From the NCBI GenBank assembly GCA_900757235.1, contig CAAENB010000148.1:1-21392 (forward strand): 21,392 nucleotides of DNA, read 5' to 3'. Made by a program: the position numbers and the translations under genes. The stretch comes from an uncultured Collinsella sp. (GTDB taxonomy: Bacteria > Actinomycetota > Coriobacteriia > Coriobacteriales > Coriobacteriaceae). Below the pieces are notes generated by a model. The model saw only the letters and a list, made by a program, of their open reading frames with translations, was not told the origin of the DNA and searched no databases. The stretch's first letter is position 1. Every line of letters begins with the position of its first letter. Shown here piece by piece: positions 1-7,631 of the stretch.

Positions 1-117
1 TGAATTAGACACTCACCATTGTCGGCCTAATCCGCGGTCCTTCATGCAGCAGGGGCTCTCAATGTTTTATGTCCTGCTCATATCGTCTCTGCCGGCAGTC
101 TGGGACATTCCTTGGGG

Positions 118-163
118 TAGTCGTTGGGAACGCTCTTGTTTGGCTAGTCGTTTAAGAACGCCC
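118..163. repeat. Imperfect direct repeat of about 18 bp
   Basis: TAGTCGTT followed by a GAACGC block occurs at 118-135 and again at 145-163, 27 bp apart. The pair is framed by TTGGGG (112-117) and CCCCAA (162-167), so the block could also fold as a hairpin. It lies downstream of the terminator of the first amidohydrolase. I see no gene in 1-294; the open frames there have no ribosome binding site and no recognisable protein. Confidence 0.4.
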
Positions 164-177
164 CCAATGACCACCGC

Positions 178-213
178 AAAAAAGCGCGCCACGGACGCTC
201 ACGCGTCCGCGGC
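178..213 (-). terminator. Intrinsic terminator of the lipoprotein amidohydrolase
   Basis: Read on the minus strand, an 11-bp GC-rich stem (arms 203-213 and 188-198, one G-T pair, loop GTGA) is followed four bases later by six T residues (plus-strand A tract 178-183). It starts about 80 nt past the stop codon at 295. Confidence 0.7.
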
Positions 214-294
214 GGCCTGTGCTAAATCGCGACGACGGCTGGCAACCAAGCGTTCTGCCGAGCAGATCGTCCGTTCTTCACCTCAATCGACCGA

Positions 295-2097
295 TTATCC
301 CTCGTATACGATACGGCCATCGGAGACAGTGAACAGAACCTTGGTATCGGAGATCTTCTTGGGATCGCAATTAAGGATGTCTTGGTCGAGCACCGTGAGG
401 TCGGCGAGCTTGCCCACCTCGAGCGTACCGATTTTATCCTCCATGTAGTTCTCGAAGGCAACGTTTTTGGTATATGCCTCGAGCGCCTGATATGCCGTGA
501 TGGCCTGCTCGGGCCAACGGTACATATCGGTGTCCTCCTCCTCGGGAAACGGGCTGTTGCGCGTAACGGCCACCTCGATCTCCTCGAGCGGCGCATAGCC
601 GGTGACCGGGCCATCGCTCGCACCGGAGATAAAGCAGCCGGCCTCGAGCATGTTCTTGACGGGGTAGAACTTCACGGCGCGATCCTCGCCCACCATGGCG
701 ATCTCGAGGTCGCACAAAGAATCGTGATACATCCACAGGAACTGCAGCGCGCACACGATGTCGAGATCGGCGACGCGCTGAATATCCTCGTCGGTGATTG
801 CGCACACATGCGTCATGGTGTTGCGGCGATCATCGCGCTCGCCGTTCTCCTTGACGCAGCGCTCGTAGGCATCGAGTGTATTGTGGACGGCGCCGTCGCC
901 GATCGCGTGAACATGAATCTGAACACCCTCTTTGTCGAGGGCGGCCACCATGTCGCTGAACTCCCGCTTATCCCAGACGGACTCGCCGTACCAGTTATCG
1001 CCCTTACCGGCGGCGGAGGTATATGGCTCGAGCATCACGGCGCTGCCGCCCTCGGTAACGCCATCGGAGTAGATCTTGACCGTACCGGTAGAGATCATGT
1101 TGCTATCGAACTTCTTGAGGTCCTTCACGGTTTTAAGAGCCTCTTTAGCCGTCATGCCGGGCACAATGGTAGGAAGTACTCGCATGCGCAGGTTAAGCTT
1201 GCCATCTTTCTCAAGGTCAGTATAGAACTGGCAATCCTCTGCCGTAGACTTTCCCACGACGCTTATGTTGGTAATGCCGGTGATGCCGTATTTCGTAGCC
1301 ACCTGCTGGTACTTGTCGATAGCGTTCTCAAGCTCCTTGTGCGTATGCTCGACGGAGACAACCTCCCTCACCAATTCGGTAGCAGAATCGATCAAGTAGC
1401 CAGTCGCCTCGCCGTTTGCATCGCGGGTGATGATGCCGCCCGTGGGATTGGGGGTATCGTTATCGATGCCCGCAAGCTCGAGCGCACGGCTGTTGACCCA
1501 CACCGAATGATGGGAAACATCGGTCAGCAAGATGGGCTTATCGGAGCAGATCTCATCGAGGATGGACTTGTTGGGGCCGGGATTGGTGCCATCCTCTTGC
1601 TCAAAGGCGTTGATCATGAACGAGCCGCCAACGTAAGCCTTATCATCGGGATGCTTGGTTACAAAATCACTGATCACCTTCTTATACTCATCGATCGTGG
1701 TGCTCTTGGTAAGATCGATCTCGTACAGCGCGGTCACCCAGTTGCCCGGAGCGTGGATATGGCCGTCCATAAAGCCGGGGGTCACCATACCGCCATCAAG
1801 ATCGATGACGCGCGTGTTGTCATCGATGTACTCGTCAACACCGGAGTCTTCGCCTACATATACGATCTTGTTGCCCGAGACAGCCAGGGCGGCCGCGGTG
1901 TCGCCCTCTTTGACCATCGTCTGAATCGTGCCGTTACGAAAGACGATGGATGCCTTATCGGAACTCGCGCTGCCGGCGCTTCCGACATTTGAAGAATTGT
2001 TGGCGCAACCGGCGGCACCCACCGCAACAGCCGCGGCGCCCAACGTGCTCAGGCCGAGAAAGCTTCTACGGGAGACGGGAGGGATAGAGGTCTTCAT
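295..2097 (-). CDS. Tat-exported lipoprotein amidohydrolase (YtcJ-like, amidohydrolase family 3)
   Basis: Metal-dependent hydrolase of the YtcJ/AepA amidohydrolase-3 group, 600 aa; the substrate is unknown, and amides, imides or ureido compounds are typical of the superfamily. I chose the ATG at 2097 because an AAAGGTGG ribosome site sits just upstream; a GTG at 2106 overlaps that site. The N-terminus has a twin-arginine motif SRRSFLG (residues 9-15), an Ala-rich hydrophobic stretch and a lipobox ending at Cys31, so the enzyme should be folded in the cytoplasm, exported by Tat and anchored outside the membrane. Metal-site motifs follow: DGHIH (H113, H115), Lys341, HAIGD (H397), H430 and SGASD (D495), with the usual C-terminal IGTLEVGKLADL strand-return segment at about 556-567. 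Odd: the family motif QPxH is replaced by QFLW at about 452-455. The neighbour upstream is membrane LuxR regulator R1 on the same strand. Family confidence is high, substrate unknown. Confidence 0.88.
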   Translation of the reverse strand: MKTSIPPVSRRSFLGLSTLGAAAVAVGAAGCANNSSNVGSAGSASSDKASIVFRNGTIQTMVKEGDTAAALAVSGNKIVYVGEDSGVDEYIDDNTRVIDLDGGMVTPGFMDGHIHAPGNWVTALYEIDLTKSTTIDEYKKVISDFVTKHPDDKAYVGGSFMINAFEQEDGTNPGPNKSILDEICSDKPILLTDVSHHSVWVNSRALELAGIDNDTPNPTGGIITRDANGEATGYLIDSATELVREVVSVEHTHKELENAIDKYQQVATKYGITGITNISVVGKSTAEDCQFYTDLEKDGKLNLRMRVLPTIVPGMTAKEALKTVKDLKKFDSNMISTGTVKIYSDGVTEGGSAVMLEPYTSAAGKGDNWYGESVWDKREFSDMVAALDKEGVQIHVHAIGDGAVHNTLDAYERCVKENGERDDRRNTMTHVCAITDEDIQRVADLDIVCALQFLWMYHDSLCDLEIAMVGEDRAVKFYPVKNMLEAGCFISGASDGPVTGYAPLEEIEVAVTRNSPFPEEEDTDMYRWPEQAITAYQALEAYTKNVAFENYMEDKIGTLEVGKLADLTVLDQDILNCDPKKISDTKVLFTVSDGRIVYEG

Positions 2098-2235
2098 GTA
2101 ACCCACCTTTCTGTTGACATCGCCGCGCTTTCGCGACGCTTGCTATCACCTGAATAGCACCCCCGGGTATAAACTTGCCTGCACAAACGGGGTTATTGCC
2201 GTAAGCGGAGGCTTATATCCCCTATAACCCTGCCT
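2098..2235 (-). promoter_or_regulatory. Leader and probable operator region of the lipoprotein amidohydrolase
   Basis: The gap between R1 and the amidohydrolase holds several dyads: GGGGTTAT (2189-2196) against ATAACCC (2224-2230), TGCTAT/ATAGCA (2141-2146, 2154-2159), and a 7-bp hairpin with loop AAAG (2121-2138) ending just before the ribosome binding site. I cannot place a convincing -35/-10 pair. The dyads are candidate sites for R1, but this is inference from position. Confidence 0.35.
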
Positions 2236-3198
2236 TTAACCTGCCCAAAAGCTCTGAAGAAGCTCGGACCGCGATGAGACACCGCATTTACGGAATATCG
2301 TGTGAACATGCGATTTGACCGTGCCGACAGAGATAAATAAATCATTCGCTATGGCGCGGTTATCCTGGCCATCGAGCAGAAGGTCGAGCACTTCGCGTTC
2401 GCGCGCGGAGATATCGTGCTGGTCGCAGAATGCCGAGAAGCGGACCTCCGCAATCTGCTTGGCAGAGGTGCCAGACGTTGTGGGCGGAGCAGAAAAGCGC
2501 AACGACAAGATCCGCGACGCCGCACAAACGGTATATATCGCGGCCACCACGCTCATGATGTTCTCTGGGATGTTTCTGCCGTAGGCAAAATACAGGTAAT
2601 CGATGACTTCGATCCGCCCAATATTCAGCCCGAGAACGCGTACATCCTCGATCAGAACAAACGCCGTCAACACAGCCATCACAATAAGAAACCTGCCGTA
2701 GCGTGCATAGAAGCTCTTTCGCACCAACGGCTTGCTTTTGCGGTAGCAGACAAAAATCATGCCAAACGCCACGAACATGAACAAGGAGCGTAACGCATAA
2801 AAGGCGAGTTGTTTGATTGAATCGGGCTGCAACACAAGCGACATGGCCTCGAAAGCAGAAAAAGCGATGCAGGGCACAAGCATGTGAAGCCGGCTCGTCT
2901 TGTTTACGATCGCCAATGCAAATGCCCACATGCTCGCCATGATTCCAATCGATAGGACGAGTTTCGTTATGGGGTGAGTCATGGGAAATTGGCTGCTGAG
3001 GATATCCGCCATCATCTTACGGTCCTGATACTCATCGAGGAATACGATGGCGCTTTCGAGCATGTCGAAGAAAAAGAAGGCCGAGACCGTCAAGTAGCTT
3101 GTTCGATGTGAGACGAGGTACGTGCATACCGATACGCACACCGCCACCATGCAAACCAAGACGAACGTGATTCCGTAGAAGAAGTAGAACGCGCTCAC
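2236..3198 (-). CDS. Membrane LuxR-type one-component regulator R1
   Basis: A 320-aa transcription regulator with about seven hydrophobic segments in residues 1-235 and a LuxR-type helix-turn-helix at about 255-317 (SAREREVLDLLLDG, then ISVGTVKSHVHTIFRK). There is no receiver domain, so it should sense a ligand directly through its membrane part. Translation starts at GTG (3198) behind AAAGG; the first ATG lies inside the first membrane helix. It shares with R2 and R3 of this window an acidic ED pair before the last membrane segments and the motif RNIPEN (residues about 208-213), where the other two have RN[IF]SEN. It ends in FW plus two residues like its paralogues. It lies upstream of the lipoprotein amidohydrolase on the same strand and probably regulates it. 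Fold and DNA-binding call are firm; the ligand is unknown. Confidence 0.85.
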   Translation of the reverse strand: MSAFYFFYGITFVLVCMVAVCVSVCTYLVSHRTSYLTVSAFFFFDMLESAIVFLDEYQDRKMMADILSSQFPMTHPITKLVLSIGIMASMWAFALAIVNKTSRLHMLVPCIAFSAFEAMSLVLQPDSIKQLAFYALRSLFMFVAFGMIFVCYRKSKPLVRKSFYARYGRFLIVMAVLTAFVLIEDVRVLGLNIGRIEVIDYLYFAYGRNIPENIMSVVAAIYTVCAASRILSLRFSAPPTTSGTSAKQIAEVRFSAFCDQHDISAREREVLDLLLDGQDNRAIANDLFISVGTVKSHVHTIFRKCGVSSRSELLQSFWAG

Positions 3199-3346
3199 TA
3201 CCGGCCTTTCGCTTATTGATATGTGCTGCGGATAAACTTTACGCCAAAGACATGCAGGTCGCTGCCTTCAGTGCAAAATCCAGCCAAAGAAAGGAGGGTG
3301 GAAGACGCATATCCCCCACCCCAGCGCATGGGCGGAACTAGCCAGA

Positions 3347-3414
3347 ATGAGAGTGGATAATCTCCCGTTTTTGGCCTATACCGGCGCTAAAAGTGAGAGA
3401 TTACCCACTCTCAT
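3347..3414. repeat. Long palindromic element (18-bp arms) in the 3199-3562 gap
   Basis: ATGAGAGTGGATAATCTC at 3347-3364 is mirrored at 3397-3414 with one mismatch. The interior can extend the stem through TTTTGGC/GCTAAAA. It lies between the divergent genes R1 and the acetyltransferase, so it is not placed as a terminator. The design resembles the element at 20039-20159 and suggests a dispersed palindromic repeat. I see no gene elsewhere in this 364-bp gap. Confidence 0.6.
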
Positions 3415-3562
3415 CGAGCAAGTGTCCGAAAATCCGCCCTCATTCCTTCTTAGGGCCCTCCGTCCCCGAGGGATCGAGGCTCGTCTGCCGAATGGTTGAT
3501 GCGGCGGCGGTGCGCCCATGTCACACTCAGAGATGGCCTGACCCTACCTGGAAGGAGCCTCC

Positions 3563-4213
3563 ATGAGCCTTGACAACGTAACTCTGCGCGCCGCCACGCT
3601 TGATGACCTGACCGGCATCGCCGCCATCTACAACCAGCTGTGGTGCAACACGCTGCGCAACCGCGGCGACGTCGAAGCTGCCGATTTCTGCGCGCGCTTT
3701 AACATCGCCATGCAGCTGCAGCGCTCCCCCATCGCGCTCGTCGCCGAGGCAGAGGGCCGCATTATCGCCGCCTGCTGCATCGGCATCTTCGAGGACGGCA
3801 AGCCTCGTACCAATCCCACGTGGGTACCCTGCTACGACGAGATGTTCGCCCAGGCAACCGAGATGGCCAAAACCGCCGACGCCAAGCTCGAGGGATCGCT
3901 CTTTGGCGATAGCCGCGAGAAGGCAACAGCCGACCGCTTCGCCGCCACGGGCAATGAGTACGCCCAGGGCCAGCTCAACCTGATCATCATCGTGCCCGAG
4001 TGGCAGGGCAAGGGGCTGGGCCGCAAGCTCATCGACCTTTCGCGCGCCGAGCTCGCCCGGGCAGGCTGCACCAAGTTCTTCCTGATGAGCGACTGCAACT
4101 CCGACTGGCAGTTCTACGAGCACCTCAACATGAAGCGCATCCTGGAGGATCACAGCCAAGACACCGGCGACGGCTTTATCGTCTACATGTACGGAGGCGA
4201 CACGCAGGATTAG
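3563..4213 (+). CDS. GNAT family N-acetyltransferase
   Basis: A 216-aa acyl-CoA-dependent N-acetyltransferase of the GNAT fold. The N-terminal strand-helix block (VTLRAATLDDLTGIAAIYN, about residues 6-24) is typical, and the acetyl-CoA binding motif A is clear at about 138-165 (LNLIIIVPEWQGKGLGRKLI), where the Q-x-x-G-x-G/A pyrophosphate loop reads QGKGLG. The C-terminal part (DCNSDWQFYEHLNMKRI) fits motif B with a Tyr in the active-site position. The start is fixed by GGAAGGAG seven bases before the ATG. It stands alone on the plus strand. The acceptor substrate cannot be read from sequence. Confidence 0.88.
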   Translation: MSLDNVTLRAATLDDLTGIAAIYNQLWCNTLRNRGDVEAADFCARFNIAMQLQRSPIALVAEAEGRIIAACCIGIFEDGKPRTNPTWVPCYDEMFAQATEMAKTADAKLEGSLFGDSREKATADRFAATGNEYAQGQLNLIIIVPEWQGKGLGRKLIDLSRAELARAGCTKFFLMSDCNSDWQFYEHLNMKRILEDHSQDTGDGFIVYMYGGDTQD

Positions 4214-4257
4214 CCTGCACGCCGCCTCATCGGATTTCTCCAAGACAGTTAAAGCGA

Positions 4258-4794
4258 TCAGCCAAGACGAGCTAACAGGGCGCGCTCTCCTCGACAATAG
4301 GGACATTCATCCCGCGAAGCGTGATATAGATGACCGCGCGGGCACTCAACCGCCTCGGATGGATACAGGTCGAGCAGGCGCGCCCATGTATGTGCGTCAA
4401 GGCGCTCTTGTGCTTTGCCAAAGAGCGACCGGCGGAAAGCCTCGCCCATAAGGCTGCCGAAATTATCGAGCGTAAGAGCGTACGTGAGGACAGCATATCC
4501 GATCAACGTCCCCGCAAAGGGGCTGCGCCCATTGCGCACGCAGCTGTTGAGCGACGGAGCGGGCGGAATGTCGTCGTCATCCGGGTCAAAAATGTCCAGG
4601 TCCAGTTCGCCAGAACTGTACGGATGTATTCCGCGGTTGAGCATCTTGAAGATATGAACCGCGAGTCCAAAGTCATCCGTCTGAGGTGTAAACACCGGGG
4701 CATTCGTTGCGGCTGCCAGGCTCTCGAAATCACTGATGCCAGCTATCTCCATAAGCTTGAGCACCTCGGGGCAATATAGCCGGGAGCGGCGCAC
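4258..4794 (-). pseudogene. Frameshifted C-terminal remnant of a Ser/Thr-kinase-like protein with zinc ribbon
   Basis: The open frame encodes 178 aa. Its first part matches the kinase C-lobe: PEVL, then FTPQTDDFGLAVHIFKML and HPY (subdomains VIII-IX of the kinases that accompany PP2C/TerY or FHA modules). Its end carries CPRGHLYHASRDECPYC, the CxxGHxY...CPxC zinc ribbon often attached to such kinases or FHA proteins. The N-lobe, catalytic HRD/DxxxxN loop and DFG are absent. Just upstream, another frame reads PGYIAP (about 4768-4784), and joining PGYIAP to EVL across a one-base shift near 4768 restores the canonical activation segment. This is therefore a truncated, frameshifted gene. An independently expressed 178-aa protein starting at the ATG is possible but has no good ribosome site. 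Confidence 0.6.
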
Positions 4795-4827
4795 GCAGTC
4801 CTATGCGTCACATCCGAAAGCGTAAAG

Positions 4828-5000
4828 CTATACGAGCGCCTTGATGGTACCCATGCCCGCACGCGCCGAAACCTCGCAGCCCTTCTGCCCGTTGAGCACG
4901 CACCCGAGCAGTTTATCGTATGCGCGCTGGGCTTCGGGGCCAGGTGCGCCCCGTTAAACATGCCCTCGGGTCGCACGCTTCCCTTCGAATCGATCATACA
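4828..5000 (-). pseudogene. Tail of an unrecognised gene, probably decayed
   Basis: A minus-strand frame ending at a TAG (4828-4830) reads AYDKLLGCVLNGQKGCEVS and then ARAGMGTIKALV, a protein-like sequence with no start. The upstream part appears to continue in another frame as RPEGMFNGA, implying a frameshift near 4945. I do not recognise the family. It abuts the kinase remnant, which suggests that two genes were fused by deletion and then decayed. The rest of 4831-5157 holds only the terminator at 5080-5125. Confidence 0.3.
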
Positions 5001-5079
5001 AGCCCCCAATCCGTTTGGTTTCCCCAGATTGTGAGCCCGCACACCCAAGCCGCACGGCCCGCCGTTCAGGTGAAACTAC

Positions 5080-5125
5080 CACACGAAAAGTCCGCCGACC
5101 GTTGAAGTCGGCGGACTTTCGTGTG
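5080..5125 (-). terminator. Strong hairpin terminator downstream of agmatine deiminase 1
   Basis: Arms CACACGAAAAGTCCGCCGAC (5080-5099) and its mirror at 5107-5125 pair over 19 bp with a single bulged A, loop seven bases. It lies 33 nt past the agmatine deiminase stop codon. It is nearly symmetrical and could stop transcription from both sides; the T run is inside the stem rather than after it. Confidence 0.65.
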
Positions 5126-5157
5126 CGGACAATCAAGCCCTGTTCACCATGGAACTG

Positions 5158-6279
5158 CTATTTACAGCGCGCCTTGGGCTGCTGCTGGGTGATACAGTGG
5201 ATGTTGCCGCCGCCGTAGATGACCTCGCGGGTCATAATGCCGATAACTTCGCGGTCTGGGTAGGCGGCCTGGATGTCCTTGAGCGCCTGTGCATCGTTGG
5301 GGTCGCCGAACTGCGGCACGAGCACCGCGCCGTTAATGGGCAGGAAGTTGAGGTAACTGGGCTCAAAGGCGTCCTCGGGCGTACGCGGCAGCACGCCCTC
5401 GACGGGATCGATTGTAGAAGCCTCCTCCTCGGTCATGTATACCGAGGTCGCCGGCATAATTACCTTGTGCACTTTGAGCTTGCGGCCCTTGGCGTCGGTT
5501 GCCTCGGAAAGAGTCTTGTAGGCCTCCTGGCACTCCTTGTAGAACTTGTGGTTGGGATCGTCGGTCCACATGCAGCAAACCTCGCCAGGCGCGCTAAAGC
5601 ACGCAACGTCGTCCACATGACCGTTCGTCTCAAACGGGTCGATGCCGTCCTTGATCCAAATAACCTTCTCGATGCCCAGGTACTCGCTGAGTTTTGCCTC
5701 GATCTGCTCCTTGGTGTACTGCGGATTGCGGTCCTCGTTGAGCAGGCACATCTCAGTGGTCACCACGGTGCCCTGGCCGTCGCAGTTAAACGAGCCCCCC
5801 TCGAGGATGTAGTCCTCCGGACGATAACGGTTGACCTGCTCGAGCTGTGCCACCTGTAGGCCGATGCTCGCATCCTTGTCCCAGGGGAAGTACAGACCGT
5901 CAATGAAGCCGCCATATGCGTTGAAGTGGAAATGCGATAGCGCCACATCGCCCTTGTCATTAACGATGAACGCCGGACCGGGGTCGCGAATCCAGGAGTC
6001 GTTGTACTCCATGTGGATTACGCGCACGTTCTCCACGCCGTCAAAGATCTCGCACACCGCGGGGAAATCCTCAGCGTTGACGCCCACCGTAATGGGCTGG
6101 AAGCGTGCGACCGTTTTAATGATCTCGGTAAAGACCTTCTGAGCGGGCTTGGCACCGCAGCGCCACACGTCGGAGCGATGCGGCCAGAGAATCCAGGTGC
6201 GCTCCTGCTCCTCGTACTCGCCGGGCATATAGAAACCGTCTTTTTTGGGCGTTGATTCGCTCTCGTAAATGGTCTTCAT
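5158..6279 (-). CDS. aguA: Agmatine deiminase, copy 1
   Basis: Agmatine deiminase (agmatine iminohydrolase, guanidino-group-modifying pentein fold), converting agmatine and water to N-carbamoylputrescine and ammonia in the cytoplasm; 373 aa, the usual family length. Visible signatures are NDSWIRDPGPAFIVN (Asp94, Arg98, Asp99), HFHFNAYGG, ILEGGS (Glu160), TNGHVDD (His221) and the nucleophile loop GGGNIHCITQQ (Cys362), so all catalytic positions are present. The ATG at 6279 has GAGGAG five bases upstream. The gene is divergent from a soluble LuxR-type regulator and separate from the aguB-aguD-aguA cluster, so it is likely controlled independently. The next gene downstream is only the decayed zone. 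It lacks the extra segment that copy 2 carries at 181-222. Confidence 0.94.
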   Translation of the reverse strand: MKTIYESESTPKKDGFYMPGEYEEQERTWILWPHRSDVWRCGAKPAQKVFTEIIKTVARFQPITVGVNAEDFPAVCEIFDGVENVRVIHMEYNDSWIRDPGPAFIVNDKGDVALSHFHFNAYGGFIDGLYFPWDKDASIGLQVAQLEQVNRYRPEDYILEGGSFNCDGQGTVVTTEMCLLNEDRNPQYTKEQIEAKLSEYLGIEKVIWIKDGIDPFETNGHVDDVACFSAPGEVCCMWTDDPNHKFYKECQEAYKTLSEATDAKGRKLKVHKVIMPATSVYMTEEEASTIDPVEGVLPRTPEDAFEPSYLNFLPINGAVLVPQFGDPNDAQALKDIQAAYPDREVIGIMTREVIYGGGNIHCITQQQPKARCK

Positions 6280-6460
6280 GTTGGCTCCTCACTTTGGGTC
6301 GAACCTGTTTGATGACACCCCCATTGTGCTGCGGCGACAACGGCGTCTCAATGGGCCTTGGGTACCCATTCGGCAGCCAAAAGTCGACCGTTCACTGACC
6401 TAAAGTTCTAGTGGACCGGCACGCATGCCATACTGGCTAGATGGCACGAAAGGACTCTCC
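6280..6460. promoter_or_regulatory. Divergent promoter region of agmatine deiminase 1 and its LuxR regulator
   Basis: CCCATT is found three times: CCCATTG (6320-6326), its inverse CAATGGG (6349-6355), and CCCATT again (6365-6370). The first two form a dyad centred about 6337, the last two a second dyad (AATGGG/CCCATT). These are candidate operators for the adjacent regulator. No clear -35/-10 pair is visible. Confidence 0.4.
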
Positions 6461-7255
6461 ATGACACATGCGAACAACGCAGATAACCAGAACGTTGAGC
6501 TCTTTGCTCAAGATTGGGCCGCTCTCAACGAATGCGCACTGTGGACACATGAGCAGGGGTCGCTCAGTGCACTGCAGGAAGGCCTACTCAAACGCATCGC
6601 AGACGTGATTGTGCACCGTGTCTCGATGTTCGATATCGCCCAGACGGGGGCTCACGGACAAACGCAATTTGTTCGCCCCGTCGCATACGGAATGTCCGCA
6701 CAGGCGCTTGATGATTATTACGAACGCTACGCCGCGTATGACTACACCATTTGGAGCTTTGACACGCGGGTGGTCGATGTATATCGCGATCTGGACCTGG
6801 TGGATGTCGAGCGCCGCAATGGCACGCCCATCTACCTGGAATGGATGCAGCCCCTGGGAATTTATTATGGCTGCACGGCCACACTGGCGCACAAGGCCAC
6901 GCCGCTCGGCTCGATTACGCTGTTCCGCGCCGAGCAAGACGGCGACTTTACCGATTCGGAGCTCGAGATCCTCCGCCAGATTGCCCGGCACCTGAGCTTG
7001 CACCTGCATCAGCTGCTCCCACACGGGTATGCCGAGGGCGCAGATGAAAGCCCCGCCAGCGTGCTTGCCATCAAGGCCGCTCTGCTCCCCCGCGAAGCCG
7101 AGGTCCTCAAGTTCATGCTCACCGGCAAGACCAACCACGAGATAGCTGTTGAGCTCTATATCTCCGAGTCGACCGTCAAAAAGCACGTCAACGCCATCTA
7201 CCGCAAACTCGGCGTCAAAAACCGCATGGGTCTCATGGCGCTGCTGCAGCCGTAG
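6461..7255 (+). CDS. Soluble LuxR-type regulator with GAF-like sensor domain
   Basis: A 264-aa cytoplasmic regulator. I chose the ATG at 6461 because AAAGGA lies seven bases before it; an in-frame ATG at 6425 has no such site. Residues about 35-185 form a mixed alpha/beta sensor region resembling GAF or autoinducer-binding domains (VSMFDIAQTG, then MQPLGIYYGCTATL and LGSITLFRAE, ending with an amphipathic helix before the DNA-binding part). Residues about 205-262 are a LuxR helix-turn-helix (PREAEVLKFMLTGKTNHEIA, then ISESTVKKHVNAIYRKLGV). It has no membrane segments and no receiver domain, so it differs from R1-R3. It is divergent from agmatine deiminase 1, the obvious candidate target. The ligand is unknown. 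Confidence 0.85.
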   Translation: MTHANNADNQNVELFAQDWAALNECALWTHEQGSLSALQEGLLKRIADVIVHRVSMFDIAQTGAHGQTQFVRPVAYGMSAQALDDYYERYAAYDYTIWSFDTRVVDVYRDLDLVDVERRNGTPIYLEWMQPLGIYYGCTATLAHKATPLGSITLFRAEQDGDFTDSELEILRQIARHLSLHLHQLLPHGYAEGADESPASVLAIKAALLPREAEVLKFMLTGKTNHEIAVELYISESTVKKHVNAIYRKLGVKNRMGLMALLQP

Positions 7256-7324
7256 TGCACTCCCCTTCGGGACAGCATGGATCCACTTTGGTTTACAAAC
7301 GGCGGATGAGCCAGTTGTAAATGA

Positions 7325-7368
7325 CTTGGCCGATAACAGATGATGTTGACCAACTGTTATCGGCCAAG
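7325..7368 (+). terminator. Perfect 15-bp hairpin after the soluble LuxR gene
   Basis: CTTGGCCGATAACAG (7325-7339) pairs perfectly with 7354-7368 over a 14-base loop. It begins 70 nt after the regulator's stop codon and may end its transcript, but no T run follows, so a role as a dispersed palindrome is equally possible. Confidence 0.5.
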
Positions 7369-7452
7369 CGGATATCAACATGCAGCCTTTGTTTGCAGAA
7401 AAACCTGAGACCCTAAAGGGATGAAATCTAATAAAAGGTCCTCGGTAATTAC

Positions 7453-7491
7453 CATAATCTTGTAGTAGTGTTTTCCACAATCTTATAGTAG
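7453..7491. repeat. AT-rich tandem repeat, unit about 23 bp
   Basis: CATAATCTTGTAGTAG (7453-7468) recurs as CACAATCTTATAGTAG (7476-7491), 14 of 16 positions identical, with GTTTTC between. The surrounding stretch (about 7400-7545) is clearly AT-richer than the genes on both sides. No gene is visible in 7256-7631 apart from this repeat and the two hairpins. Confidence 0.5.
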
Positions 7492-7547
7492 CCCAGTTCA
7501 GAAGCGTTATTTATAGAACCGATATCTCGGACCCTAAATAACAATAA

Positions 7548-7580
7548 CCACCACAATGGGGGCTGTCCCCATTGTGGTGG
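7548..7580 (-). terminator. Perfect 14-bp terminator of the MATE gene
   Basis: CCACCACAATGGGG (7548-7561) pairs perfectly with 7567-7580 over loop GCTGT. On the minus strand it is followed by TTATTGTTATTT, and it lies 51 nt beyond the MATE stop codon at 7632. Confidence 0.7.
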
Positions 7581-7631
7581 CTTGCAGGCGAGTTAACTTG
7601 TTCGACTATCGTACGCCAGCCATGTCCGAGC

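Noticed and set aside
382..1992. Long plus-strand open frame (536 codons)
   Set aside because: It is the mirror of the amidohydrolase gene; the minus strand has family motifs, signal peptide and ribosome site, while this frame has none.
2097..2106. GTG start at 2106 for the lipoprotein amidohydrolase
   Set aside because: That codon overlaps the AAAGGTGG ribosome site, which is correctly spaced for the ATG at 2097.
3527..4306. Minus-strand frame opposite the acetyltransferase
   Set aside because: The plus strand has the GNAT motif and an ideal ribosome site; the minus frame is a Val/Ala/Gly-rich shadow.
7453..7491. Possible CRISPR remnant
   Set aside because: Only two imperfect short copies with a 7-base gap, no spacer-sized interval and no cas genes.
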